DNA from: Tritrichomonas musculus
Lineage: Eukaryota; Parabasalia; Tritrichomonadida; Tritrichomonadidae
Reading direction: 5' to 3'
NCBI GenBank assembly: GCA_039105265.1
Contig: JAPFFF010000015.1
Span: 1,922,001-1,986,000 of the forward strand
Length of the DNA: 64,000 bases
This document shows positions 49,246-59,299 of the stretch, piece after piece. A model generated the notes under the pieces. That model was not told the DNA's origin. It did not search any database and worked only from the letters and a program-made list of their open reading frames with translations. Position numbers and translations under genes: made by a program. The first letter of the stretch is position 1, and every line of letters starts with the position of its first letter.

Positions 49246-49529
49246 AATGACAACTTTTTGAGCTTTGCTCAAAAAGTTGTCATTCTTGAGATCTATTAGG
49301 TATAATATTTCATTTGTTTTCTTCATGTAAGTTGATTTATGTAAGTTTTGAAAAGAAATCAAATTTGAAAATAATAAAGGGTCACTTTTTGAGCTTCGCT
49401 CAAAAAGCGGCCAAGCATAAGATTCATTTCGGTTATGTAATAACTTGGTTATAGCTGGTTTTGATGTTTGAATATCTGATTTGAGGAAATTGCAAGAAAC
49501 GCCACTTTTTGAGCGAAGCTCAAAAAGTG
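49246..49529. repeat. Three CTTTTTGAGC hairpins at ~120-140 bp spacing
   Basis: Hairpin 1 (49246-49284) has a perfect 18-bp stem with loop ttt. Hairpin 2 (49385-49407) has a 10-bp core stem with loop ttc. Hairpin 3 (49503-49529) has a 12-bp stem with loop gaa. All share CTTTTTGAGC/GCTCAAAAAG. The stems extend differently outside the core, and where they differ both arms change together in hairpins 1 and 3, as if pairing were preserved. No protein frame runs through them. Confidence 0.75.
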
Positions 49530-49840
49530 TCTATGCTTTAGATAATAATAGCGTAATAATATATTTTTCTTTCAAGAACATTGTTCTATTTTAAGCAAGT
49601 ATTCTATAAAAACAAACGATTAAAATAAATAGAAAAATAATTGAGGGTCAATTTGGTTTCTCTTGTCATAAACATTTTGCATCAAAAAGTTATTTTATTT
49701 TTTATCTTTAAGAAAAAGTTATGTTTTATTTTTTGCTCCAAGAAAAAGTTCATGATTATTTTTCACTCTATCAAATTGTGGAAACTTTTTGACCGAAAAA
49801 AAATCAAAATAAACAAAAAAAAAATTAAATATACTATATG

Positions 49841-49871
<31 letters not shown>
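49841..49871. repeat. 31-base A run
   Basis: An uninterrupted poly(A) run. It generates Phe-rich artefactual frames on the minus strand. It lies about 70 bp outside the left terminus of the TIR element at 49943. Confidence 0.8.
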
Positions 49872-49875
<4 letters not shown>

Positions 49876-50784
49876 AAAAAAGGTGTTCGATAGAATTTAA
49901 TGACAGCATTTTTATAGAAATCCAGTTTATAAGATATAAATAAGGATGTCGATTTGGGCAATTTGATTTTTTTTTGGGCAAACGGTTTTGGGCAGAGAGT
50001 TTCATAAAAAAAATTGGGCGAGCGGGGTATATAAAAAAAAAAAAAAGCATAATTCGAAAAATCGAACCAGGCACTTCTCAATTTTCGCAAACACTAGAAT
50101 CAATCAATCAATCTCAATCCAAAATTTGGAATGAATTTCCCAAAAACGAGATTAGTCAGCTTTGTTCGAGTTTTAATTCTCTCTTACAAACTTGTATCAA
50201 TTCAAATTGAGATTTAATTTCAGAGATTTTAAGATGTTCAATTGAAAGCGATTTATCAGTCGTTTTAAACAGATGATTTGCTTACAACTGATTAATTAAA
50301 TCATCGATATGATCCAACAATCAATGATCAGCCGATAAGTTAACTGACAAGAAGGCAGCATACAATTGATGAATTTTACTTTTAATTATAAAAAAAAGTG
50401 AAAAAATGGCATGTAAAGAGATGACAAAAACGTTTGTTAGCAAACTGGAATCCTAGATATTTAAAAAACAGCGATTCTATCTTCTCAGAAAATACCAACT
50501 TTTTCAATTGTTTTATAAAAAATAAACTACCTTTTTCATGATATAAAAAATAACTTTTTGATGGAATTGAATAATAAGAAATATTTTGAGAGAAAAAATT
50601 CACTTATTTCTGAGACTTGAAAAAATAAACTAAGTTTTTAAATTCTCGCGTTCGATAAGAAATATTTTTGTAATATCTCAATTAATATATGACAAAAAAT
50701 TAATTTTATTATAAATATAGAATTTATATATTAATTAGTATATAGAAAGTTAAACAAATAATAAAATATATTTTTAATTATCTA

Positions 50785-51059
50785 GGCTTTAAATGGTCGG
50801 AGTGGTCATGCCACTTTTTTTGCCATATATACTTTTTGAGTAAAATTAGGCTGACATCTCGTTATGACTGGTCATTTTGGATTTTTTGAAAAAACGGTCT
50901 ATTATCAAAAAGTTGAACATTTAAATGATGGATATTGCAATTTTTTTTTATACTGGTCATTCTCGATTTGCATATAAAAAAGAAGACATTTGAAAAAACG
51001 ATCTCCTATCAAAAAGTCAAGCATTTAAATCTTTTTTGTTTGAGTAATTTTATTGAAAA

Positions 51060-51107
<48 letters not shown>

Positions 51108-51318
51108 TTGCTGTAATGTGATATAAAAAATCGATTCAAATATTGATTGTATTCGAGAATTATTGACCTTCTAACCGTCAAAAAAATTAAAAAAATTTTT
51201 GTTCAAGTTTCATTTCAAAAAAAATATTATTGGACATTTTCGATTACTGGTCATTAAAATTAAATAAAAAGAGGTTTAACTGGTCATTTTGAGATCAAAA
51301 TGACCAGTATTTAAAGCA
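50785..51318. mobile_element. MITE with TGGTCATTTT repeats inside the larger element
   Basis: TA flanks (50783-50784, 51319-51320) and imperfect inverted ends ggctttaaatggtc / gaccagtatttaaagc bound 534 bp. The right subterminal part is a palindrome, actggtcatttt-gagatc-aaaatgaccagt (about 51279-51308). A direct repeat of about 75 bp starting actggtcatt lies at 50867 and 50952, each containing tcaaaaagt and catttaaat. A 44-base T run lies at 51062-51105. Non-coding. Confidence 0.6.
51062..51105. repeat. 44-base T run
   Basis: An uninterrupted poly(T) run inside the MITE at 50785. Its exact length could be affected by sequencing or assembly error. Confidence 0.85.
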
Positions 51319-51984
51319 TAGTTAATTATTAAGATATTATAATTTTAAATTGAATGTTTAGAGAAAAATTAAAAACAACGATTAAAAAGCTCAGAAAAAA
51401 TAATTGTATGAAATTAAAGCACAATTCAAATGCTGAATATATCAATATTTCCTTATCTTACTTTCAAAATGCATAAAATTTTCATTATTTATTATCTTTT
51501 TGAAATAAAACATTTATATAACCAAAAAAAGTATAATAAGAAATTTTACATTATTTCCCTAAAACCGTTTGCCCAAGAATGGGCAGACACTTTTTGGGCA
51601 AATAAACCTTAGAAATTAAATGTAAACTACACAATTTTGGGCAATTTTGGCTTTGGACAATGGGCACATAAACCATAGAAAATTCTGAGAAAAATCGGTT
51701 ATTGCCCAAAGCACCGACATGTTTTGAATTTTTTTTATTAATTCAATTTTTTATAACTTTTTCAAAACTATATAGATTTAAACAATCAAATAATTAAATA
51801 AAAATATTATTAGCAATACTCAAAAAGTTTACAATTAATATCAAAAAAATTGATTTATTATAATGAATATTTTGCATGAGTTTATTCAATTTTGTATTTT
51901 AATAATTTCCCACTTACCCAAATATAAAAAGGCAATGGGTTGGGCTGCCCAAAGCCAAATTGCCCAAAACCGACATCCTTAATA

Positions 51985-52132
51985 TAAAAGAGCAAACTGA
52001 ATTCTCATATCAATAACATAATTGCAAACATGGTTATGGCATGCTTTTTTTGAATGCAAAACAGCTCCACATTTTGAGCATTTTGCAATAAAATAAATTG
52101 GCGTATTCGTCTTGAATTGTATTTCTTTAAAG
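51985..52132 (-). pseudogene. Short zinc-finger-like remnant between two elements
   Basis: The minus-strand frame between the 2-kb TIR element and the MULE-type MITE encodes about 48 residues including YFIAKCSKCGAVLHSKKACH and NHVC. The Cys/His spacing resembles half a zinc finger. The frame continues into the MITE only by chance (MDKKNNSKSG...). It may be a piece of a gene or transposon cut apart by insertions; it is too short to name. Confidence 0.25.
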
Positions 52133-52530
52133 GGACAATCGTTTTTTTCTACGCCACTTTTTGAATTGTTTTTTTTATCCATGAGTAGCTACTCAGGGAA
52201 AGTAAAAACCGCCATCTTAAGGTGAAATTTACTTTACTCTGTTAAGAAAATTAACCAAAAAAATCGTAAATTTAAATATTTTCTTAAAATTATAACTATT
52301 TGCTTTTTTTGATATAATTTTTTTTTTTTTATTTTTACATAATTTTTCAGGAATATTCGCACCAGTGATCACCACGGGGTTGTGCGAAGCCGAATCAGGT
52401 TCCTTGAATTGCTGGATAAATCGGGAAGCTATTTGAACTATATATTTATGCATTATTTAGCAAAAATTGAATAAAAAAGTATTCAAAAAGTTTAAAAGTT
52501 TTCAAAAAGTGGCGTAGAAAAATACGATTA
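52133..52530. mobile_element. MULE-type MITE, copy 2
   Basis: It is highly similar over its full length to the element at 20071: ggacaatcgtttttttctac at the left, the gagtagctactca palindrome (one base off perfect here), ccgccat.ttaaggtgaaatt, the GC-rich core gatcaccacggggttgtgcg, and the inverted right end gtggcgtagaaaaatacgatt. Compensating a/g differences (cacc versus cgcc) appear in both ends of each copy, so each copy's two ends match each other better than the other copy. A clean target duplication is not visible here. Confidence 0.8.
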
Positions 52531-52557
52531 ACGTTATTTCATTTGAGAAAGATCGCT

Positions 52558-52717
52558 TCAATAGATCCAGAGCAAAAGGTCAAATCATTTTGTTCATTGG
52601 TCAAAATAAATGTAAACGATTTTTATATGATTGTTTGATATAAGAACTTTTTCTAAATAAATTTTAATAAATTGACCTTATAGATTCAGAAAAAGTTGTT
52701 TGCTCTGGATCTCTTGA
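52558..52717. mobile_element. 160-bp MITE with 19-bp inverted ends
   Basis: tcaatagatccagagcaaa (52558-52576) is repeated inverted at 52699-52717 with one mismatch. The interior is AT-rich and non-coding. It begins about 30 bp after MITE copy 2. Superfamily is unknown, and no target duplication stands out. Confidence 0.6.
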
Positions 52718-53586
52718 ATTGCTCTGAGTTTGGTGAAAACATGTTACCCGATAATTGACAATAACATGGTTATAATTTTTATAAAAAAATATAACTTTCA
52801 TAGAATAATATGGAGCAAATACTTAATGAATTACAAAAATTACTTTTGAATATAGATAACCTTTACTTTTTTTACATCACATTTTTAATTAACGGATTTT
52901 TAACGTAACTTTTTTAAAAATAGTAAAAAAAAGGGTGTATTTATATTTTTTAGACAAAAAAACCAAAAAATAATTTTATAATTTATAAAATCAGTAACAT
53001 TTATAATGATATTTTGAGTGATAGGACAAAAAAAGATATTTATGATGAATATTGAGTTTTCTTTACTTAATTCCTCAAAAATTCTCAATGCAATTGATTG
53101 GTATTCGCATGTTGTGTATTTCTGATAATTCATTATTGTTTGATCATTTGTTTTCGAGTTGAAATTTTAATTTTAATCTTTAAAATTTTTAACTGAAAAA
53201 AATTTTTTTTGATCATTATTTCCAAAAAAAAATACAAGAAGCATGATTCATTAAATAAAAATGTATTTTTGTTTATACAATATATTATTATTTATTAATT
53301 TATTAAAGTTATTGTTATTTATTATTTAAAAGCCAAGATACGAAAAAAAAGGTATGTTCAAAAATTGAATTGAAAGTACCATGGTACATACAATGGTACT
53401 TTTTGATCGTTACGTTGTATACCATGGTTTGTACAAAAAGTAAAGGTTAAATATAGAGTGTCTTCATTGATATTGACTTCATACAAAAAGAGTTCCATAC
53501 ATTTTATTTATTTGAATTAATTTGGCTTTCTTTATTTGAAAATTGAATGAAAATAAAAAATTAGTTCTTTTAAGTTTCTTTTGGAA
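52718..53586. other. Upstream region of the nucleotide-sugar dehydrogenase gene
   Basis: No gene I trust; the 77-codon minus frame at 52900-53133 looks like chance. At 53376-53387 is the palindrome gtaccatggtac, and nearby taccatgg and tacaaaaagta repeats (to about 53445) form an imperfect inverted set that could be regulatory or a small element. Confidence 0.4.
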
Positions 53587-54741
53587 ATGACAACAAAAGG
53601 CAAAATCACACTAATTGGTATTGGCAGACTAGGAATATGCACTGCAATGGTATTTGAAAAAGCTGGGTATGAAGTGTTAGGCGTTGATATTAACGAAGAT
53701 TATGTTAAAAAAGTTAATAATAAAACACTTGTTTCATATGAACCACATGTTTGCGAAATGCTTGCTCAATCAAAGAATTTTCGTGCAATTACAAATGAAG
53801 AAGAGGCTATTAACTTTTCAGATATGATTTTTATTTGTGTTGATACACCATCAACTGGCGACGATCGATATTATGATACGTATAAGCTAGATACTGTCCT
53901 TAAAGTTATCAATGTTGTAAAACCTTCAAACAAACATATTATGATTATGTGTACAGTCCTTCCTGGATATATCCGAAATCAAGGACGCCAGTTAATAAAA
54001 GACTGTGTAAATTGTACATTAAATTATAATCCTGAATTCATTGCACAAGGTGCAATTATACATGGTTTTCTGAATCCAGATGTTGTTCTTATTGGAGCAC
54101 AAACAGACGAATCTGCTCAGAGGATAAAAGAGATATACGTAAATTCTGTTGCAAATCAACCACATTATGCAATTATGAGCCCTGAAAGTGCTGAAGTCAT
54201 GAAAATATCACTCAATTGCTTCGTAACAACAAAAATTGCTTATGCAAATATGATTGGTGATATCGCTGATAAAACTCCAGGTGCAGATAAATACGAAATT
54301 CTTAAAGCGATTGGCCATGATTCACGTGTTGGCACAAAATGCTTAATGTGCGGGTGGTCATATGGAGGTCCATGCTTTCCCAGAGATAATAGAGCACTTG
54401 CTGGTTATGCAACAAAGATCGGAATTGATGCCAAAATTTCAAAAGCAACAAATGAAATTAATATGCAACACATTGACTTCATGGCTAATCAATATTTATC
54501 TCAGAACAAAGATACATACATATTTGAAAATGTAGCTTATAAGAATCCATGTGATGTACCAATCTGCGAAGAATCTGCAAAATGCTTCGTTGCGGTTAAA
54601 CTTGCACAAGCTGGCAAAAAAGTAATTTTGAGAGATAAACCACATATCCTTGAAGATGCAAAGAGGCTCTTTGGTAAACAAGCTGATTTTGTTTATGAAG
54701 ATATTGCAAAACCAAGAGATCCATCAACAATTGATGGATAA
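53587..54741 (+). CDS. UDP-glucose/GDP-mannose dehydrogenase family protein
   Basis: From the ATG at 53587 (an upstream TTG is ignored) the product is 384 residues. It oxidises a nucleotide sugar to the uronic acid in two NAD-dependent steps. The N-terminal Rossmann motif is GIGRLGICTA (residues 11-20). Substrate and catalytic regions follow: ICVDTPSTGDD, NPEFIAQGAI (148-157), KISLNCFVTTKIAYANMIGD (206-225), and WSYGGPCFPRDNRAL with the nucleophile Cys263. The C-terminal nucleotide-binding domain is shorter than in typical 430-470 residue enzymes but still has VAYKNPCDVPICEES and KVILRDKP. UDP-glucose is the likeliest substrate, but UDP-ManNAc or GDP-mannose cannot be excluded. Downstream aataaag may serve as the poly(A) signal. 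Confidence 0.85.
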   Translation: MTTKGKITLIGIGRLGICTAMVFEKAGYEVLGVDINEDYVKKVNNKTLVSYEPHVCEMLAQSKNFRAITNEEEAINFSDMIFICVDTPSTGDDRYYDTYKLDTVLKVINVVKPSNKHIMIMCTVLPGYIRNQGRQLIKDCVNCTLNYNPEFIAQGAIIHGFLNPDVVLIGAQTDESAQRIKEIYVNSVANQPHYAIMSPESAEVMKISLNCFVTTKIAYANMIGDIADKTPGADKYEILKAIGHDSRVGTKCLMCGWSYGGPCFPRDNRALAGYATKIGIDAKISKATNEINMQHIDFMANQYLSQNKDTYIFENVAYKNPCDVPICEESAKCFVAVKLAQAGKKVILRDKPHILEDAKRLFGKQADFVYEDIAKPRDPSTIDG

Positions 54742-54902
54742 TTTTTTAAATATCAATAATAAAGACAATCTATTTAAGTTGCTTTTATGAATCTTTGTAT
54801 CTGTTATATATCTTCTAACTTTCAATAATGAAATTCAAATTAGTCATTAGATATAGAAGTTAATTAATTGAAGGCAATCGAAAGAATAGAATGGTTTAGA
54901 AA

Positions 54903-54963
54903 TATGTAATCTGAATGGCGAATGGAAAAAATAATTAATGTCATATGGCATTCAGATTACATA
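54903..54963. repeat. 15-bp perfect inverted repeat in a 3' intergenic region
   Basis: tatgtaatctgaatg (54903-54917) pairs with cattcagattacata (54949-54963) across a 31-base loop. It lies between the convergent 3' ends of the dehydrogenase gene and the thioredoxin-like gene. It may be a tiny MITE or an RNA hairpin; nothing else distinguishes these. Confidence 0.55.
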
Positions 54964-55149
54964 AAGATATTTAAAAAGTGAATGTAACGATCAAAATTTT
55001 AATTAAAAAAAAATAAAAAGATATATCATGAAAATACTGGACAATATGAAAAAACATTTAATTAAACATAATTATACATCCGATCCCATTTTTTTTTAAC
55101 ATGTTCCAATTAGGAATGTTAATCTATAATTTGCTATTTTATATGATTT

Positions 55150-56148
55150 TCACTTTTTTCTTCTTTTATTAGGAAAAGGAGAAGGCAGTGATGAACTTCG
55201 ACACGTATGCTTTAGTACTTTTTTCATATATTCAATTGAAATCGAAGTATTTACAATATTTCTTGATCCCATATATTCAAAGGCAATCATTGGAAAACGT
55301 GAAATGTTATATCTTTCCTTAATTTCGGTTCGATATAGTAAGGCATTAACAAAAGAAGTTTCAAGTTGATTACTCAATGAAAATTTTTTTTTGAATGTTT
55401 CATTTAATAATATATCATCATAAAAACCGCGAACATTCATGGGAATTATATGTTGATAAAATGTAGAAATACTACATTTATATTTATGAAAAATGAGTCT
55501 GGAAATTTGTCTCGGACTTCTTTCTGGCGTTAAAGTATATTTTTTTGTATTCGGGAAAAGAGTACCAAATGAAATATTCGATATAAAAAACGCTACCTTT
55601 TCGGCTGTATTATTCATCACAATAATCTTTTCTCGGTTGAAAATATTAGTATAATAATCGAGAAACGAGATTGGGAATATTTTATTCAACAATCTAATAA
55701 AATTATAAAACGAGATTTTTATTTTTTCTTTTGAAATAAGATTACTATTTTTATCATTGCGATCTTCATTATCTTTGCAGCTCGGGGATTGAAAATCATG
55801 ATTATTTACTGTTGAATTTATTTTAGAAAGTTGATTTTGAAATTTTTTTAATGTATATGCATGAATTTGCGGAACTCCATAGACTTGGAATCTTATACAT
55901 TTTGAAGGTTCTTTCGAGCAATCTATTTCGATAAAATCTAATTCATTTCGAGGAATATGTGAAAAAAGATCTTGTACTCTTTTAAACTCATTTACTAATG
56001 ATACACATATTAAATTATTGACATTTGATTTTTTGAAAAGAACAATTACTGAATTAGATTTAAATTCCAAAGTTGGTTTGATTGAGATCAGCAATTTATC
56101 AATAATTGAAAGAATTATTAAAGCATTAATTATGGATAATAAGTCCAT
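55150..56148 (-). CDS. PDI/thioredoxin-like protein without CXXC
   Basis: The 332-residue protein from the ATG at 56148 begins with a hydrophobic segment (LLSIINALIILSIIDKLLI) that can be a signal peptide or anchor, pointing to the secretory pathway. Residues ~25-105 have a thioredoxin-like pattern: SVIVLFKKS, DFIEIDCSKEPSKCIRFQVY and the cis-proline motif GVPQIHAY (Pro93). A second domain near the end repeats the pattern (RFPMIAFEYMGSRNIV). The active-site CXXC is replaced by SNVNNLIC, so disulfide exchange is unlikely; a chaperone or adaptor role is more likely. The C-terminus is basic and has no KDEL. Family placement is by pattern, with moderate certainty. Confidence 0.55.
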   Translation of the reverse strand: MDLLSIINALIILSIIDKLLISIKPTLEFKSNSVIVLFKKSNVNNLICVSLVNEFKRVQDLFSHIPRNELDFIEIDCSKEPSKCIRFQVYGVPQIHAYTLKKFQNQLSKINSTVNNHDFQSPSCKDNEDRNDKNSNLISKEKIKISFYNFIRLLNKIFPISFLDYYTNIFNREKIIVMNNTAEKVAFFISNISFGTLFPNTKKYTLTPERSPRQISRLIFHKYKCSISTFYQHIIPMNVRGFYDDILLNETFKKKFSLSNQLETSFVNALLYRTEIKERYNISRFPMIAFEYMGSRNIVNTSISIEYMKKVLKHTCRSSSLPSPFPNKRRKK

Positions 56149-56665
56149 AATTTTAAAGTTCTATCTAATATAAAGATAAATAAGATGCTTCAAGATTTGA
56201 AGGCCATAGAGAGTAAAAACGTTTTCCAAACTTTTTGAATAACATTTTAAAAGTATTATTTACTTGCTTATCTTGAAATATATATTTCAACATTGATTAT
56301 TTTTATTAGTATAGAGAACAGAAGTTGACTATTTAAAAAGTAAAGTTGGGTTGTTTGAAAAAAACTATAAATTTAACGATTACTAAGATCAATTGAAACT
56401 AATTTGATATTTTTGCCTGACTTAGGTTTCATTTTATTATTTTATTTAGCTTTTTCCCCTTTTCGTTAATAATAAAATTCATTCATTATGGTTACTCATA
56501 AGTTATGAGTCATAACTATCAGGTGAAAAGTTTTTGTTATTATTATTTTTCTATTCCAAGTTAATTGCTTGATTACATATCTACTTTATACTTAAAAAAC
56601 AAATAAACAAGTAAAAAAATTTCGAACAATTCAAGTTTAATATGAAAGACATTTAATATAATTTA
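56149..56665. other. Intergenic spacer
   Basis: About 520 bp between two minus-strand genes. It is AT-rich; the only structure noted is the palindrome actcataagttatgagt near 56493. No promoter element could be assigned. Confidence 0.45.
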
Positions 56666-58357
56666 TTAAGGGGACTTGTCTAACGTATCAATAAGACTTG
56701 GCTTTTCGCTTGGAAGCAAAACTTTTGGATATGATTTTCTCCTTTGCTTTGGTAGCTTTTTCATAATTGCACTAATTTGTGTTTGGAAAAGTTTAAATTG
56801 TTGTTTTCTGACTGCTAAAAGATTTTTATTCATTTGAACCTCATCCGCAAGTTTTTCGACAAATTGTTGAAACATCTGAGTATTGGAAAAGTATTTCATA
56901 AAGTCTTGGAACTTATCATCAATGTGATATATAAACATCTCCTTGTTAAAAACTGTAACAGGATTTGATCGAATAGTTGTATCTGTGACAAAATGCATTT
57001 TTATAAAATCAGCCAAATTTGGTACAAAGGGTTTGTAAAATAATTTAGAAATACTTTGAATAATTCTTGGATTAACAATATATTTTGTATCTGCAAAATC
57101 ACGGAAGCATTTCGGATAGATTCGCTGATCTGCTTTTGAGGTAAACTTGATGAATTCGGGATTAACCTTTTGCTTTGATAACAACGTTTTAAAGGAAGTC
57201 TTCGAAGGAATTGTCATTTGAGCTTGATAATTTGACAATAATAAATCGATTTGCGCAATTAACTTAGCAGAATGAGGTAATTTTGGAAGAGCTGTATTTT
57301 CTGTGATTTTTCCTTTATCTATATCAATAACAACATCAACATTATCGAATCTATGCGGGTAACCAATTATAAATGGGAATGGAGTTTCAAATATAGGCAG
57401 AAAGTTGTCTGACTCAGGCAAAACAGGGAATATTTTGGATTCAATATTTAATCCTTTTATAAGATTTGTTGCAGCTAATACACAAAAAGATAATCTGTTC
57501 ATGTCAGTAGATGTAAAAACTACGTATATTTCATATAGAATATAGGTGTAAATTTTAACAATATCCTTGGATGAGAAAAAGGATAAAAGTGTTTGAAATG
57601 TTGGATATAATAAATAATCAGACGTATTTAACATTGGTTGAAAATTGATTGAGTAATAACTTAGGATATCTGGAAGGAGAAATCGTGGTGAGTGCACACC
57701 CATTGAAACGGCAATTAAAGGACATTTAGGATGAATAAGCAAAGATGGCAAGCATTTTTCTGTTCGGTTTTGCAGCCATTCTGGCACCTCAACACTTCTA
57801 TCAGGTAATTTAACATCTGAAACAATTGCATCAGCAATATCGCTTAAAAACTGAAAATGAGATGAGATATCAGGATACTTTGAAATTACGCAAAGACCAA
57901 ATGGATAAGAACGATCAAACTTGTCTCCAACAAAACTTTTTGAGTCATTTGGGATACGAATATGAAGTACAACTCCATAAAGACGCTCTTTACCTTGAAG
58001 ATAGAAAACAAATCCAGTTAAAATAGATGATGACTCTGCTGAAGCCTTGCTATTGCGCAACGGTGATGAAATAGGAATTTGTTTAAAACCTTGAGGATAA
58101 CAAAAATTAATAATATCTTTCATTTCACTATCTGAAAACTTGACAGGTCGAGAAGGAAACATAGAAAGGATACATGGCTTTGGGTTGTCTTCTCTACTAG
58201 TGTCAATTCCCAGAATAAGAAAACATCTAAAATGTCCTTCTCTTTCTCTAGAATTGCTGATAATATCATTAGTAGAAGTAGATGCTTGAAACATTCTTTT
58301 ATTTTGGATGTTCTTTTGAATTCGCTTTTCCGAAGAGATTGATAATCTACGCTTCAT
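56666..58357 (-). CDS. DENN-domain protein (candidate Rab exchange factor)
   Basis: The 563-residue protein starts at the ATG at 58357. It shows the three-part DENN layout. The upstream part has PCILSMFPSRPVKFSDSEM and INFCYPQGF, the classic uDENN strand with SFCFP-like box, followed by FVFYLQGKERLYGVVLHI. The core part has FLLPDILSYYSINFQPM, LSFFSSKDIVKIYTYILYE and LSFCVLAATNLIKGL, where cDENN places its allele of the Rab-binding surface. The downstream part has FPFIIGYPHRFDNVDVVIDI, the dDENN-type strand. DENN proteins swap GDP for GTP on Rab GTPases during vesicle traffic. The N-terminal 35 residues are basic. The target Rab cannot be predicted. Confidence 0.75.
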   Translation of the reverse strand: MKRRLSISSEKRIQKNIQNKRMFQASTSTNDIISNSREREGHFRCFLILGIDTSREDNPKPCILSMFPSRPVKFSDSEMKDIINFCYPQGFKQIPISSPLRNSKASAESSSILTGFVFYLQGKERLYGVVLHIRIPNDSKSFVGDKFDRSYPFGLCVISKYPDISSHFQFLSDIADAIVSDVKLPDRSVEVPEWLQNRTEKCLPSLLIHPKCPLIAVSMGVHSPRFLLPDILSYYSINFQPMLNTSDYLLYPTFQTLLSFFSSKDIVKIYTYILYEIYVVFTSTDMNRLSFCVLAATNLIKGLNIESKIFPVLPESDNFLPIFETPFPFIIGYPHRFDNVDVVIDIDKGKITENTALPKLPHSAKLIAQIDLLLSNYQAQMTIPSKTSFKTLLSKQKVNPEFIKFTSKADQRIYPKCFRDFADTKYIVNPRIIQSISKLFYKPFVPNLADFIKMHFVTDTTIRSNPVTVFNKEMFIYHIDDKFQDFMKYFSNTQMFQQFVEKLADEVQMNKNLLAVRKQQFKLFQTQISAIMKKLPKQRRKSYPKVLLPSEKPSLIDTLDKSP

Positions 58358-59299
58358 TTTATTAAAAAAAAATTATATTCAAATTTTATTTCAGAATCTT
58401 TCTATGATTTTCAAAAATATTAGAAATATAAGATGACAAAAATCATAATTTATTAATTTTTTTATTTTAACTATTTTCAATGTTTATCATACAATAAATT
58501 TTTATTCTTATTCATGCTATTAATATGTATTTTTGTTATTCTAAACAAAGATTAAAAGGAATAAAAAAATATTTTTTTTAAATAAAATTTTTGAAAACAG
58601 AAAATTGAAATAAAATTATATTCTTAATTTTTCCTTCTTTAGTAGTTATAATTATTTTATAATATCTTAATATCTTAATATATAATGTATATTTTATTGT
58701 TTTTAATAAAAATCAATAAATACAAAAGATTTTTACACATTAAAATTCTAATGTTTCAAAGAATATTCAAAAATTTCGATTAAGAATCAATCAATTTTTT
58801 AATTAATAAAATACAAAAATCTTTAAATCATTTATAAAAATTAAAATTTACTTTAAAAATCATAATAATGAATATTTTAAATTTTCAGAACTTTACAAGA
58901 AATCATCTTATATACCTCACTTCATTCCATAATTTTTAATCTAATTTGATTGTTTTCATAAATATGAATAAAATAAATTTCCAAAACAGAAAATTGAATA
59001 AAATGATAACTATTATCTTTTCTTATTCAAAAAATAAAAATTTTGTGGTTCACTCTTTTGAAAAAGTTAAAATCATTATAATTGTTATAAAGGCGTTCAT
59101 TTATTTTATATTTTAACGACAATAATATATTCTTGGAAGGGGAAGTCTTTTACTTTTTCCCATTTCCATAAATAATTACTTTAAAAGATGAGTAAATATA
59201 TTTTTAAATCATATTTTAAATAGTATTAACTAAGATCAAACAAAAACAAACAAGAAAACAAATATGTTAACTTCGAACAAACAATATAATATAATATAA
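58358..59299. other. AT-rich intergenic region
   Basis: This 940-bp stretch has no frame of interest, no RNA gene and no repeat I can recognise beyond short AT runs (tcttaatatcttaatat near 58667). Confidence 0.5.

Larger units (their letters stand above)
49943..51979. mobile_element. TIR element of about 2 kb with TA target site, non-coding
   Basis: The left end aggatgtcgatttgggcaat (49943) and the right end, reverse complement aggatgtcggttttgggcaa (ending 51979), are inverted repeats with TA on both outer sides (49941-49942 and 51980-51981). Subterminal gggcaaacggtttt and related gggca motifs occur repeatedly near both ends, including at 49977 and around 51560-51720. No transposase frame is present. 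A smaller MITE has inserted or is embedded at 50785-51318. The TA target and TIR style suggest a Tc1/mariner- or PIF-type non-autonomous element. Confidence 0.6.

Noticed and set aside
49719-50090. Phe-rich minus ORFs of 103-123 codons
   Set aside because: They run through a 31-base A run and transposon termini; composition is low complexity.
50935-51126. Plus-strand ORF with a long Phe tail
   Set aside because: The tail is the 44-base T run and the rest is MITE sequence.
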